Source: Methanolobus sp.
GTDB taxonomy: Archaea; Halobacteriota; Methanosarcinia; Methanosarcinales; Methanosarcinaceae
Assembly (NCBI GenBank): GCA_030154025.1
Contig: JASKKT010000007.1
Span: 1 to 60,090 of the forward strand
Direction of reading: 5' to 3'
DNA: 60,090 bases
Part shown: one piece after another, positions 1 to 7,922 of the stretch
Layout: each line of letters opens with the position of its first letter
Position numbering within the stretch: position 1 is the first letter of the stretch
The notes under the pieces: generated by a model
The model's input: the letters and a program-made list of their open reading frames with translations, nothing else
Told to the model about the DNA's origin: nothing
Database searches by the model: none
Made by a program: the position numbers and the translations under genes

Positions 1-2
1 GG

Positions 3-1472
3 TCAGAGGTCGTCCTCTTCCACACCCACGGCCGTGAGGAAGCGCTTGACCACAGCTTCGTTCACAAGTCTCAGAAGGGTTTGCCTGTCCTTTGCTGCGC
101 TGAATACTCCCAGGTCTATGCGTGCAGCTGCTGCATTGGCGTGTCCTCCGCCAGCTTCCTCCCCGAAGGCGCGTTTCATGATATCTCCCAGATTGATGCG
201 GATATCGTTGCTCCTTCCTGAGATGAAGATCTTGTCCTCGCTGACACCGAAGACGACGGTAGTTGAGATACCCTCCAGGTTGAGCAAGTAGTCTGCAGCC
301 TGGGGAAGTGTGTCCCTGTCACGGATGCTTCCTACGTTAGATAGCAGGTAGCTTCCAATTACCTGGCGGTTGTTGATGGCCTCGCCCAGCACGTCCAGCG
401 TTTCTATCGACATGGAAGGGCGTTCAAGCTGGTCAAGGATATCATGGTCCGAGAGCGGATAGAGGTACGAGGCTGCCGAGAGGTCGGCAGAGTCAGTGTT
501 CCTCTTAAAGTCCATGGTATCGGTCCTTATCCCGTACAGCAGTGCTGTGGCAAGCTTGCTGTCAATGTCGATGTTGAGCTCCTGCAGATACTTAGTCACG
601 ATGGTCGAGGAGGCCCCTACGTTAGGACGTATGTCGATGAACTCTGCATCTATCTCGGAATCCGTGATGGGATGATGATCGATAATGATGCCTATGTGAG
701 TGTTGGTGGGTAAGGGATTGTTGGCCCCTGGGCCGGAACAGTCCACCATGGCGATCTTATCATAGGATGTTATCTCTATATCATCATACCTGTAAAGGTC
801 GATACCCAGCAGGTTCACAAAAGCCTTGTTCTCCTGGTGGCCTATCTCCCCGTGATAGATGATGTCGGAGCGGATGTCATGGGAATTTGCGATCGCTTTC
901 AATGCAAGGGCACTCGCAATGGCGTCAGGGTCCGGGTTGTTATGCACCATGATGGCCATTTTTTTGTTCCTTATACTTTCAAACCACTGAGCCATCTTAT
1001 TTCCGCGCCTGAGCCCCTCAGCACGTTCAAGGGATCTTGAAAGGGATTTGGCGACCATCCTTGGAGGCATGATGACAAGGTCGGCACCCATAGACTCCAT
1101 TTCCTGCATGTTGATAACATCAGTGGCCCTCGCGACACAGTATACGTCCCTTGATACTTTCTTCCTGACGTTCTCAAGGGCGGCTTTGTTTGCCTGGGTA
1201 TCTGAGCTGAGAATAAGTATGCCTGACAGGTTCTTCGTGTTGATCCTGTCAAGGAGTGCAGGATCGCCCACATCGCCGACAATAGCCTCGTATGCCTCAT
1301 CGCGCAGGGTCTCGACCTTCTGTGCGTCCTTATCCACAATAATAAGGTCCTTGTCAAGCTCCCTGAGTTCCTTGGCCAATGCAAAACCGAAACTCCCACT
1401 TCCAAGTATGAGATAGGTGGGTCTTATCTTGATCCTGTCGGTTGTGGTGGTCTCCTTAGCAACGGCGTTAAT
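3..1472 (-). CDS. TrkA-N / DHH-DHHA1 phosphoesterase family protein
   Basis: An NAD-binding TrkA-N Rossmann domain is fused to a DHH/DHHA1 phosphoesterase domain, an architecture known in archaea; such proteins are suspected nucleotide or oligonucleotide phosphodiesterases. Counting from my start, the Rossmann motif GSGSFG is at residues 24-29, the NNPDPDAIAS metal-binding motif has Asp181 and Asp183, DHH is at 265-267, and a GGGHANAAA motif lies near the C-terminus. The first conventional start (TTG at 1379) would cut off the GxGxxG motif. The frame is open upstream to a TGA, and an ATT codon at 1472 follows AAAGGAGGT by six bases, so I place the start there (489 aa). It diverges from the nnr gene. 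The substrate is unknown. Confidence 0.88.
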   Translation of the reverse strand: MNAVAKETTTTDRIKIRPTYLILGSGSFGFALAKELRELDKDLIIVDKDAQKVETLRDEAYEAIVGDVGDPALLDRINTKNLSGILILSSDTQANKAALENVRKKVSRDVYCVARATDVINMQEMESMGADLVIMPPRMVAKSLSRSLERAEGLRRGNKMAQWFESIRNKKMAIMVHNNPDPDAIASALALKAIANSHDIRSDIIYHGEIGHQENKAFVNLLGIDLYRYDDIEITSYDKIAMVDCSGPGANNPLPTNTHIGIIIDHHPITDSEIDAEFIDIRPNVGASSTIVTKYLQELNIDIDSKLATALLYGIRTDTMDFKRNTDSADLSAASYLYPLSDHDILDQLERPSMSIETLDVLGEAINNRQVIGSYLLSNVGSIRDRDTLPQAADYLLNLEGISTTVVFGVSEDKIFISGRSNDIRINLGDIMKRAFGEEAGGGHANAAAARIDLGVFSAAKDRQTLLRLVNEAVVKRFLTAVGVEEDDL

Positions 1473-1579
1473 ATGATTACCTCCTTTTCATATAAAGGAT
1501 GTCAGGTATATTAAAGAATTCCTAAAAGAAAAGACATTAACTGCTAAATAGAATGCAAACCAAGGATAAATAGGTAATC

Positions 1580-3067
1580 ATGGAAGCTATCACACCATCA
1601 CGAATGAGAGCAGTGGACATCAATTGTGCTTATCTGGGCATGAGTCCCCTGCAGCTGATGGAGAATGCAGGTGCTGGTATTGCCCGGGAGATCAGCTCGC
1701 AGACCCGTAACGCAACAGTGCTGTTCGTTGCAGGCAGGGGCAATAACGGAGGAGATGCTTTTGTGGCTGCCAGGCACCTTTCCCTGACTCCCGGATTCCG
1801 GGTAAGGGTGCTCCTGCTGGGCAGCGCATCCGGGATAAGGACCGAGGAAGCAAGGGCCAATTTCGGCCTGCTCAGGTACAGCGCGGTTGATGAGGTGAAG
1901 GAAATACGCGATTCTGCAGACCTTCGCTCGTACCCGGGATGGAAGGATGCTGACATAATCGTTGATGGCGTGCTTGGATCGGGAATGAGGGGCCTCCTGA
2001 GGGAGCCTGAGTCAACCGCAATAGACCTTATCAATGCGGCGGATGCTTTTGTTATTTCCATAGACTCTCCCTCCGGTCTTGATGCAGGGACGGGCGATGT
2101 GGAAAAAAGTGTGAGGGCGGACCTGACACTCACATTCCATAAAATGAAGACCGGTCTTACCTTGCCCGCCTCAAAGGCCCTTACAGGCGAGGTCCGTGTG
2201 CTGGAAATTGGTGTCTGCAGGGATGCCGAGGAATTTGTGGGACCGGGAGATCTAAGTAATCTTGCTGTGAGAAGCACTTCCGCGCATAAGGGCAATTCAG
2301 GCAGCGTGCTGGTGATTGGCGGCGGCCCATATTCCGGAGCGCCTGCTTTTGCGGCCCTTGCAGCCTTAAGGACAGGTGCAGACCTGGTGACACTTGCGGT
2401 CCCTGAGAGCATATCCGGGACAATAGCCGGCTTTTCCCCTGATCTGATCGTGGCAGGTGGCATGCAAGGTGACAGGTTATGCCCGGAGCACGTCCCGCTT
2501 ATCAGGCGACTCATTGATTCAAGTGATGTTGTTATCATAGGCCCGGGTCTCGGGAGGGATGAAGGAACCCTTGAAGCTATTAGGCAGATACTGCCATTGT
2601 GCAGGAAGGCCGTCATTGATGCTGATGCACTTTATCAGTTGCCCTTGCCTGTGCCGGACGGTGGTGAGTACATACTGACCCCTCACGGGGGGGAATTCTT
2701 CCGTCTCCAGGGTAGCAGGCCGGGAATCGCCCCTTCCCTTCAGGAGAGAAAGGATTTTGTGCGCAGATTCTCCCGGGAGAGCCATGCTGTGACAGTACTG
2801 AAGGGAAGCACTGATGTAATATCCGATGGGGAGGATACAAGACTTAACAGGACGGGGAATGCAGGCATGACCGTGGGGGGCACAGGTGACGTGCTTGCAG
2901 GTATTATCGGTGCATTGTTTGCTACCAACAGTGCCTTCGATGCAGCGTGCTGTGGCTGCTTTATCAATGGTGCAGCAGGTGATCTGGCCTTTGGTGAGAA
3001 GGGGTACGGGTTGCTTGCAAGCGATGTGATTCAGAACATCCCTTATGTTATGAAACAGGAGTGGTAA
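1580..3067 (+). CDS. nnr: Bifunctional NAD(P)H-hydrate epimerase / ADP-dependent dehydratase
   Basis: This enzyme repairs hydrated NAD(P)H: the N-terminal half epimerises (R)-NAD(P)HX and the C-terminal half dehydrates (S)-NAD(P)HX using ADP. The N-terminal YjeF_N domain covers about residues 1-215 and has AGRGNNGGDAF near 51-61. The C-terminal ribokinase-like domain (about 225-490) has a glycine-rich VIGGGPYSGAPAF segment, LTPHGGEF and a GGTGDVLAG anion-binding motif. At 495 aa it is the usual length for the fused form. The ATG at 1580 follows AGGTAATC. It precedes a small gene and moaC on the same strand, with a three-base gap to the first. Confidence 0.95.
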   Translation: MEAITPSRMRAVDINCAYLGMSPLQLMENAGAGIAREISSQTRNATVLFVAGRGNNGGDAFVAARHLSLTPGFRVRVLLLGSASGIRTEEARANFGLLRYSAVDEVKEIRDSADLRSYPGWKDADIIVDGVLGSGMRGLLREPESTAIDLINAADAFVISIDSPSGLDAGTGDVEKSVRADLTLTFHKMKTGLTLPASKALTGEVRVLEIGVCRDAEEFVGPGDLSNLAVRSTSAHKGNSGSVLVIGGGPYSGAPAFAALAALRTGADLVTLAVPESISGTIAGFSPDLIVAGGMQGDRLCPEHVPLIRRLIDSSDVVIIGPGLGRDEGTLEAIRQILPLCRKAVIDADALYQLPLPVPDGGEYILTPHGGEFFRLQGSRPGIAPSLQERKDFVRRFSRESHAVTVLKGSTDVISDGEDTRLNRTGNAGMTVGGTGDVLAGIIGALFATNSAFDAACCGCFINGAAGDLAFGEKGYGLLASDVIQNIPYVMKQEW

Positions 3068-3070
3068 TAT

Positions 3071-3253
3071 ATGGAAAATGAAAGCAGGAAAATTAGACTT
3101 GACATTGAAAGGAAGCGTATCAGGATTATCATCAGCCATGGCGAGGATGAGGAAATACTCAAGCTAACCCTCGATGAAGCAAGGGATCTGAAAGAAACAT
3201 TAAATATAACTATTGAGGATTACATGCAGAGACAGAACCTGCGCATAGACTGA
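3071..3253 (+). CDS. Small conserved-looking protein, function unknown
   Basis: A 60-residue, highly charged protein with alternating basic and acidic segments, ending in a predicted helix rich in Glu, Asp and Lys. I do not recognise a family. The ATG at 3071 lies three bases after the nnr stop and is preceded by GGAGTGG, and moaC starts within 20 bases downstream, so it is probably the middle gene of an nnr-moaC operon. The short N-terminal beta-like stretch (IRLDIERKRIRIII) followed by a helix could support a small dimer, which is inference. Confidence 0.75.
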   Translation: MENESRKIRLDIERKRIRIIISHGEDEEILKLTLDEARDLKETLNITIEDYMQRQNLRID

Positions 3254-3271
3254 GATCTCCCGGTGATCCCT

Positions 3272-3754
3272 TTGACAAAGAACTTCACTCATATAGAAGA
3301 TGACCGCGCCGTCATGGTGGATATAAGCAACAAGGATACAGTTGCAAGAAAGGCAGTGGCTTCGGGTGAGATCGTCCTGGGCAGGGACACCATCGGGAAT
3401 ATCAGGAATGGGACAGTTGAAAAAGGCAATGTTCTCTCTACTGCAAGGATAGCTGCCATTCTGGCAGTAAAAAGAACCCCGGAACTGATTCCCATGTGCC
3501 ATCAGATACCCATTACCAGGGTGGATGTGGAATTCTCAGTAGAGGATGACCATGTCTATGCAGTGGTGGAAGTAGGTTCTGTTGGCAGGACGGGTGTTGA
3601 AATGGAAGCCCTCACAGGCGTTTCTACGGCGCTTCTGACCATATGGGATATGGTCAAGTCTGCCGAAAAGGACGATACCGGTAATTATCCCCTCACGTGT
3701 ATACGCAATATCAAGGTCCTTTCAAAGGTCAAAGGGACCAAAACTAATGTATGA
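3272..3754 (+). CDS. moaC: Cyclic pyranopterin monophosphate synthase MoaC
   Basis: MoaC converts the MoaA product (3',8-cyclo-GTP) to cyclic pyranopterin monophosphate in molybdopterin/tungstopterin biosynthesis. It is recognised by the N-terminal FTHIEDDRAVMVDIS motif, the MCHQIPI active-site motif and the C-terminal GVEMEALTGVSTALLTIWDM block. The length of about 160 aa matches the family. There are two in-frame starts: GTG at 3263 and TTG at 3272. I prefer TTG because GGTGAT, matching the 16S anti-SD, lies at 3262-3267. The tungstopterin it helps make would serve enzymes such as the aldehyde:ferredoxin oxidoreductase at 28.7 kb. Confidence 0.95.
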   Translation: MTKNFTHIEDDRAVMVDISNKDTVARKAVASGEIVLGRDTIGNIRNGTVEKGNVLSTARIAAILAVKRTPELIPMCHQIPITRVDVEFSVEDDHVYAVVEVGSVGRTGVEMEALTGVSTALLTIWDMVKSAEKDDTGNYPLTCIRNIKVLSKVKGTKTNV

Positions 3755-3807
3755 GAATCGTTACATTAGCAATACTATAAAAAATGGAACTAAAAGAGGT
3801 ACATCAT

Positions 3808-4671
3808 TTGAAGATCATAGGAGGACCCGCATCTCAGGCTCTCTCATCACGAGTTGCAAGGGAATTGAATCTTGAACCGACAGTGTGCGATTTCACCAGG
3901 TTCCCTGACGGTGAGCTCTATACACGCATCCTGGACGTGGACGTGGACGAGGTCACTATAATACAGAGCATAATCACGGATTCCGATTTTGTAGCATTGC
4001 TACAGCTCATAGACGCATGCGAGGACTCCCCGGTCATCAATGTTGTTATCCCGTACATGGGATATGCAAGGCAGGACCGGAAATTCAAGGCCGGTGAACC
4101 TATCAGTGCAAGGGCCATTGCCAGGACCATCAATGCTGACAGGGTGTTCACAGTAAACGTCCACAAGACAAGCGTACTGGACTATTTCAATGCTGATGCG
4201 TTTGACCTGGATGCCTCCCAGCTCATAGGCCAGCATATAAGGTCCATGGGCCTGAAGGACGCCCTGCTGGTCTCTCCTGATGCAGGGGCCATGGAGTTCG
4301 TGGAAAGGACCGCAAAGGAAATAGGCTACGACTGCGACTATCTTGAGAAGACACGCATCTCCGGCGACACAGTGACCATCAAGACAAAGAGCATTGATGT
4401 GCAGGGCAGGGATATAGTGCTGCTCGACGACATGATAGCTACCGGCGGGACTATGGTGGAGTCCATAAAACTACTTAAAGGCCAGGGTGCAAAAGACGTA
4501 TATCTTGCCTGCGTACATCCCGTGCTCGCAAGAAATGCTGTCATGAGATTGTACAATGCAGGTGTGAAGGACATAATCTCCACGGATACCATTGAGAAGA
4601 TCCAGAGCTCTGTCAGTGTCGCGCCACTGATAGCATCTACGATCAAGGGGATATATAATCATAAGCACTAA
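3808..4671 (+). CDS. prs: Ribose-phosphate pyrophosphokinase (PRPP synthetase)
   Basis: It makes phosphoribosyl pyrophosphate from ribose 5-phosphate and ATP for purine, pyrimidine, histidine and NAD synthesis. Visible motifs are FPDGELYTRI, the YMGYARQDRKFKAGEPIS ATP-binding/flexible-loop segment, and the PRPP-binding VLLDDMIATGGTM. An in-frame ATG at 3784 would add eight residues but has no SD. TTG at 3808 has AGAGGT at 3795-3800 and gives MKIIGGPASQ, the typical archaeal N-terminus, so I chose TTG (287 aa). It appears monocistronic, with an A/T-rich TATA-like stretch (ACTATAAAAA) just upstream of 3784. Confidence 0.95.
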   Translation: MKIIGGPASQALSSRVARELNLEPTVCDFTRFPDGELYTRILDVDVDEVTIIQSIITDSDFVALLQLIDACEDSPVINVVIPYMGYARQDRKFKAGEPISARAIARTINADRVFTVNVHKTSVLDYFNADAFDLDASQLIGQHIRSMGLKDALLVSPDAGAMEFVERTAKEIGYDCDYLEKTRISGDTVTIKTKSIDVQGRDIVLLDDMIATGGTMVESIKLLKGQGAKDVYLACVHPVLARNAVMRLYNAGVKDIISTDTIEKIQSSVSVAPLIASTIKGIYNHKH

Positions 4672-4716
4672 TTATATAGAATAAATGCCAATATTTATCA
4701 AAATGAGGCATTTCAC

Positions 4717-5382
4717 ATGACGCTACCTGATAACTGCCCCCGTGACGGGGCATCCCATTGTAAGAAAAATGCCTGCCATCTGTACGTTGTGGACTGGCGT
4801 TCAGGGGACGAACAATGTATCATAGGCTACCGATCAACTCATAAGAACCTGTCAAAGTCATCTCCTGTTGTGGATAGTTATGCACAGGACACACGCCGGA
4901 GATTTGGTGACAGGCATGGCCAGGAGCCTCTGGGATCCTATCCACGGGAAAAACAGGTGGCTGAAGTTAGCCAGGTAGCTGCCGTTCAGAAAAACCCTGG
5001 TGGCGTGGAAGTATCTGTCGAAAAGAGGCAGGCCCCAGATGTCCTGCATACGCCGGAGGTTCACGAAAGCGCGGAAGCTGTTCCTGCTCCGGCCGAAGAG
5101 GCAAAATCCAGGCACTGGGCAGATATCGCTCCTGTGAGAACTCTCAGGGAACCAGGTGCCACTCCACGTGATGAGCTTAAGTCGTGGCAGCGTCCTGATA
5201 TCCGTTCAGGAAGTGCCCAGAAAGAGATATCTGAGCTGCATGAAGAAGTTACTGTGATCAATACTAAGAACACAACAGTGATCGAATCCAGAGAGACGCC
5301 ACCTTCCAAAAAGAGAAAATCACTGGATGACGTAATGAACCTTGGTCTTCCTGATAACTATGAGGAGGAATTCTGGAAATAA
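4717..5382 (+). CDS. Cys-containing N-domain plus long disordered region, unknown function
   Basis: A 221-residue protein of unknown function. The first 40 residues contain four cysteines (CPRDG, HCKKN, ACHLY, EQCII), spaced like a small metal- or cluster-binding knob. The remaining 180 residues are rich in Pro, Glu, Lys and Ser with little hydrophobic content and look intrinsically disordered. The last residues (LGLPDNYEEEFWK) are acidic-aromatic and could be a short interaction motif. The start ATG at 4717 follows GAGGCATTTCAC. The gene lies 19 bases before the glycosylase gene. I cannot assign a family. Confidence 0.75.
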   Translation: MTLPDNCPRDGASHCKKNACHLYVVDWRSGDEQCIIGYRSTHKNLSKSSPVVDSYAQDTRRRFGDRHGQEPLGSYPREKQVAEVSQVAAVQKNPGGVEVSVEKRQAPDVLHTPEVHESAEAVPAPAEEAKSRHWADIAPVRTLREPGATPRDELKSWQRPDIRSGSAQKEISELHEEVTVINTKNTTVIESRETPPSKKRKSLDDVMNLGLPDNYEEEFWK

Positions 5383-5401
5383 CCCCTCTTTTTATTTTCA
5401 T

Positions 5402-6034
5402 ATGATCGTGAGAAACAGGGACCTGCTTCAGGTCTATCATATACTCCGGGAAGAACTGGGCCCTCAATACTGGTGGCCTGCTGAAACGGCTTTTGAAGTT
5501 GTGGTGGGCGCGGTGCTTACCCAGCAGACAAAGTGGTCCAACGTTGAAAAAGCAGTATGTGCTCTCAGGCAGCACGGTCTGCTCGAACCCGTGGCTCTTG
5601 CGCAAGCGGATATGGCCCTGCTTGAGGAACTCGTCCGATGCTGCGGTTTCTATCGCCAGAAGGCTTCCAGGCTAAAGGATATTGCATCATACTTCACTGA
5701 ACATCCCATGGACGCTGTATTCTCATTGCCAGCCGATACTTTGAGGCAAAGGATGCTATCCCTTAAAGGTGTGGGGAATGAGACTGCGGACAGTATAGTT
5801 CTCTATGCCGCCCACAAGCCAAGTTTTGTAATAGATGCGTACACGACCCGTATGATGAAATGCATGGGGGTGGAAGGCGATTACATGCGGCTTAAGAGCC
5901 TTTTTGAGAGCAGCCTGCCAGTGGATGTTGGTATATACCAGGAGTATCATGCATTGATTGTGGAGTATTCGAAGAGATTCTGCGGAAAGAAAAGATGTGA
6001 TGAGTGTCTGCTGCGGCAAGACCTCGATGAGTAA
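5402..6034 (+). CDS. Endonuclease III-related HhH-GPD DNA glycosylase
   Basis: A 210-residue helix-hairpin-helix/GPD glycosylase, closest by motif to the COG2231 (MagIII-type, 3-methyladenine) branch of the endonuclease III superfamily. The HhH motif LKGVGNETADSIVLY is at 121-135 and the catalytic Asp is Asp145 in FVIDAYTTR. The lyase Lys found in bifunctional Nth (GRKTA) is Glu126 here (GNETA), which predicts a monofunctional glycosylase. The C-terminus has only three clustered cysteines (C194, C199, C202), so a canonical four-Cys 4Fe-4S loop is incomplete. An upstream in-frame ATG (5342) overlaps the previous gene and was not used. The nuclease gene starts 12 bases downstream. Confidence 0.88.
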   Translation: MIVRNRDLLQVYHILREELGPQYWWPAETAFEVVVGAVLTQQTKWSNVEKAVCALRQHGLLEPVALAQADMALLEELVRCCGFYRQKASRLKDIASYFTEHPMDAVFSLPADTLRQRMLSLKGVGNETADSIVLYAAHKPSFVIDAYTTRMMKCMGVEGDYMRLKSLFESSLPVDVGIYQEYHALIVEYSKRFCGKKRCDECLLRQDLDE

Positions 6035-6046
6035 GGAGATATTCGG

Positions 6047-6826
6047 ATGGACATCAATACCTACGAAGAGATTTACAGTTCCCTGCAGGGGGTTGATGAT
6101 ATTGACAGGGTGTCAGAGAAGTTCTCACAGCCAGTGGGTGTCATATACTCCATATTGAACCAGAAGACGGTCACGAATGTAAAGAAGAACTTTTCCCGCG
6201 TGCAGGAAAGAAGCAGCAGGCACATTAACATGTGGCAGAAGGGCACCACCATTGTCCAGATCGCCCGGAAGAACAAGATCCCTGCAACCCTCATGGCCAC
6301 CATGATCCTGGCCGAGCTGGGCATTCCAAAGAAATCCTTCATGAAGAACATTGACGAGCTCCCTGACATGCGGCTTAAGAAAGAAGTTAAGGAGGCCATG
6401 CTTTCGGACCATTTCTTCTCCCCGCAAGCCCATGAAGTCCATATGGTCAAAGGTAAAATGGGTGAGTCCATACTGGAGCAGTGGCTTCAGAGTAAGGGGA
6501 TATCTTTCAGGACAGAGAATGACCTCCGGGAAATGGGAGTTGCAAAAACACCGGACTTCCTGCTGGAAGAGCCCCTGGAGATAAATGGTAAAAAAATAAA
6601 CTGGATAGAGAGCAAGGCTCTTTTTGGTGATGAAAAGGAACACCATTATTATATGAAAAAACAATTCACCGATTACGAAGGGAATTTTGGTGCCGGCATG
6701 GTGGTTTACTGGTACGGTTTCCTTGATGACATTAAGATGGACGGACACCTGGTCAAAGACTACACTTTCTTTGTGGGGGAGTCCGTCACGATCGATGAAT
6801 TGCTAAACCACGGCCTTCAGTGGTAG
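6047..6826 (+). CDS. TPD-motif PD-(D/E)xK nuclease-like protein (CDIN1/C15orf41 homologue)
   Basis: This 259-residue protein matches the TPD family, the archaeal relatives of human CDIN1 (C15orf41). An N-terminal helical HTH-like region (about 1-110) is followed by a nuclease-like domain with Glu140, Thr168-Pro169-Asp170 and Glu188-Ser189-Lys190, i.e. a PD...ExK active-site arrangement. The start follows AAGGAG at 6035-6040. It sits 12 bases after the HhH glycosylase gene, so a joint role in DNA repair is likely but inferred. The biochemical substrate is not shown by the sequence. Confidence 0.85.
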   Translation: MDINTYEEIYSSLQGVDDIDRVSEKFSQPVGVIYSILNQKTVTNVKKNFSRVQERSSRHINMWQKGTTIVQIARKNKIPATLMATMILAELGIPKKSFMKNIDELPDMRLKKEVKEAMLSDHFFSPQAHEVHMVKGKMGESILEQWLQSKGISFRTENDLREMGVAKTPDFLLEEPLEINGKKINWIESKALFGDEKEHHYYMKKQFTDYEGNFGAGMVVYWYGFLDDIKMDGHLVKDYTFFVGESVTIDELLNHGLQW

Positions 6827-7101
6827 ATGCCCAGATCGGGTTCTACTTCGTTCTTCTGCTCGATGGTTTTTTCAGGAGTTGGCTTTTCAATGTGTATAAA
6901 GACATTCTTGGTGTATACCTGGTATACTTCTTCCTCTTCGTAGAGTACTGCTTCGTTGTTGATGGTCGCGTGGTTGCCGTGAACTGCAATGAAAGGAAGG
7001 GCTTCCTGCTCTGCGGGTTCACGCTTGTTCCTCATATAGAGTATGTCCATAGACGTGCACATAGGCATGTCTACTTTGGTGGTGGTTATGCGGGTCATCA
7101 T
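6817..7101 (-). CDS. Small hypothetical protein
   Basis: A 94-residue protein of unknown function whose 3' end overlaps the convergent TPD gene by ten bases. The sequence is mixed, with an acidic EEEEVYQVY stretch and a beta-rich middle. Two tandem ATG codons (7101, 7098) are available, with no clear SD. A competing plus-strand frame over the same span exists, but its composition (long hydrophobic aromatic runs without a ribosome binding site) is less protein-like. I favour the minus-strand reading. Confidence 0.55.
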   Translation of the reverse strand: MMTRITTTKVDMPMCTSMDILYMRNKREPAEQEALPFIAVHGNHATINNEAVLYEEEEVYQVYTKNVFIHIEKPTPEKTIEQKNEVEPDLGIYH

Positions 7102-7243
7102 AGGGTACTATATTGAGTACTTATTAAAACCTTCCGGTTCGTCAAGTTACGAACAATCTCTATTATTTAAGAGAGAAGGGACTCCTGCTATCATTTTTTA
7201 AAAGTTGGGGGATTAGTTTTCAACTGCCTGGATGGATACTGCC

Positions 7244-7669
7244 TTACTGGGAGAATTTACAACATCTTGATCCTGTGGAATGTTCACATTTAGGGCAGAA
7301 TTCTCTATGTTGCATGTACTGGCATATATGTTCAAGCACTGTCTCAGAAGTGTTATGCTGAAGTATGTCCGCTTCCTTTCTTGCAGTCTCTGGTTCTATC
7401 CCGAGCACTGTTGTCAGAAAGCGCCTAAGCACGCGGTTGATGTGTCTTATTCTCTTTGCCTGTGCCTCCCCTGGCTCTGTCAGTTCCACTCCATAATATG
7501 GTCTGTAGTCCACAAGTCCTGCTTCAGAGAGCCGCTGTATCATCTCTGTGACACTCGGGGGTGACACTCTCATCTCAGCAGCGATCTGAGTGGTTCTTGC
7601 AGGAGTATTATTCCTTCTTGTCAGGAGAAAGATCGTTTCAAGGTATTGATCTGTGCGTTCAGGATGCAT
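7244..7669 (-). CDS. DtxR/MntR-family metal-dependent transcriptional repressor
   Basis: A winged-HTH metalloregulator of the DtxR/MntR family (about 141 aa). It has an N-terminal HTH with TTQIAAEMRVSPPSVTEMIQRL, a wing (GLVDYRPYYGVELTEPG) and a dimerisation region. His and Glu residues lie in the family's metal-site area, and three or four Cys (EFCPKCEH, RCCKF) form the tail. I chose ATG 7669 over GTG 7681 because the palindrome at 7682-7698 and the TATA box at 7711-7718 place transcription start at about 7687, leaving a short leader. The family normally represses metal-uptake or regulates efflux genes; the CDF exporter at 17 kb is a possible target, which is speculative. Confidence 0.9.
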   Translation of the reverse strand: MHPERTDQYLETIFLLTRRNNTPARTTQIAAEMRVSPPSVTEMIQRLSEAGLVDYRPYYGVELTEPGEAQAKRIRHINRVLRRFLTTVLGIEPETARKEADILQHNTSETVLEHICQYMQHREFCPKCEHSTGSRCCKFSQ

Positions 7670-7681
7670 GAGCTTACCCAC

Positions 7682-7698
7682 CGCCTATCCTATAGGCG
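7682..7698. promoter_or_regulatory. Palindromic operator candidate at dtxR-like promoter
   Basis: A perfect inverted repeat, CGCCTAT-CCT-ATAGGCG, lies 13 bases upstream of the repressor ATG and about 25 bases downstream of its TATA box (7711-7718, ATATATAT). That is where a repressor site would block start-site selection, so autoregulation is a reasonable inference. A second imperfect palindrome (TATCCC...GGGATA, 7731-7749) lies on the far side of the TATA box. Confidence 0.55.
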
Positions 7699-7922
7699 TA
7701 AGTAGTTAAGATATATATGATTTTGGAAATTATCCCCCACTGTGGGATAAAAATGCAGGTGTAGGGTGTACATCGTCGATAAAATCTCTCTGTCCCTCTT
7801 AAGCAAAGCTTATAATAGTAGCAATAATTTAAGGTTACAGTCTCTTAATCTCTCTGAGACCGATCATGAAGAAAGATCATTGATAATTAAAAATTATCCA
7901 CTCTCTGGTACTGGTGAAAAGA

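Noticed and set aside
6820-7116. Plus-strand ORF of 98 codons
   Set aside because: It has no RBS and lies fully opposite the more protein-like minus-strand gene.
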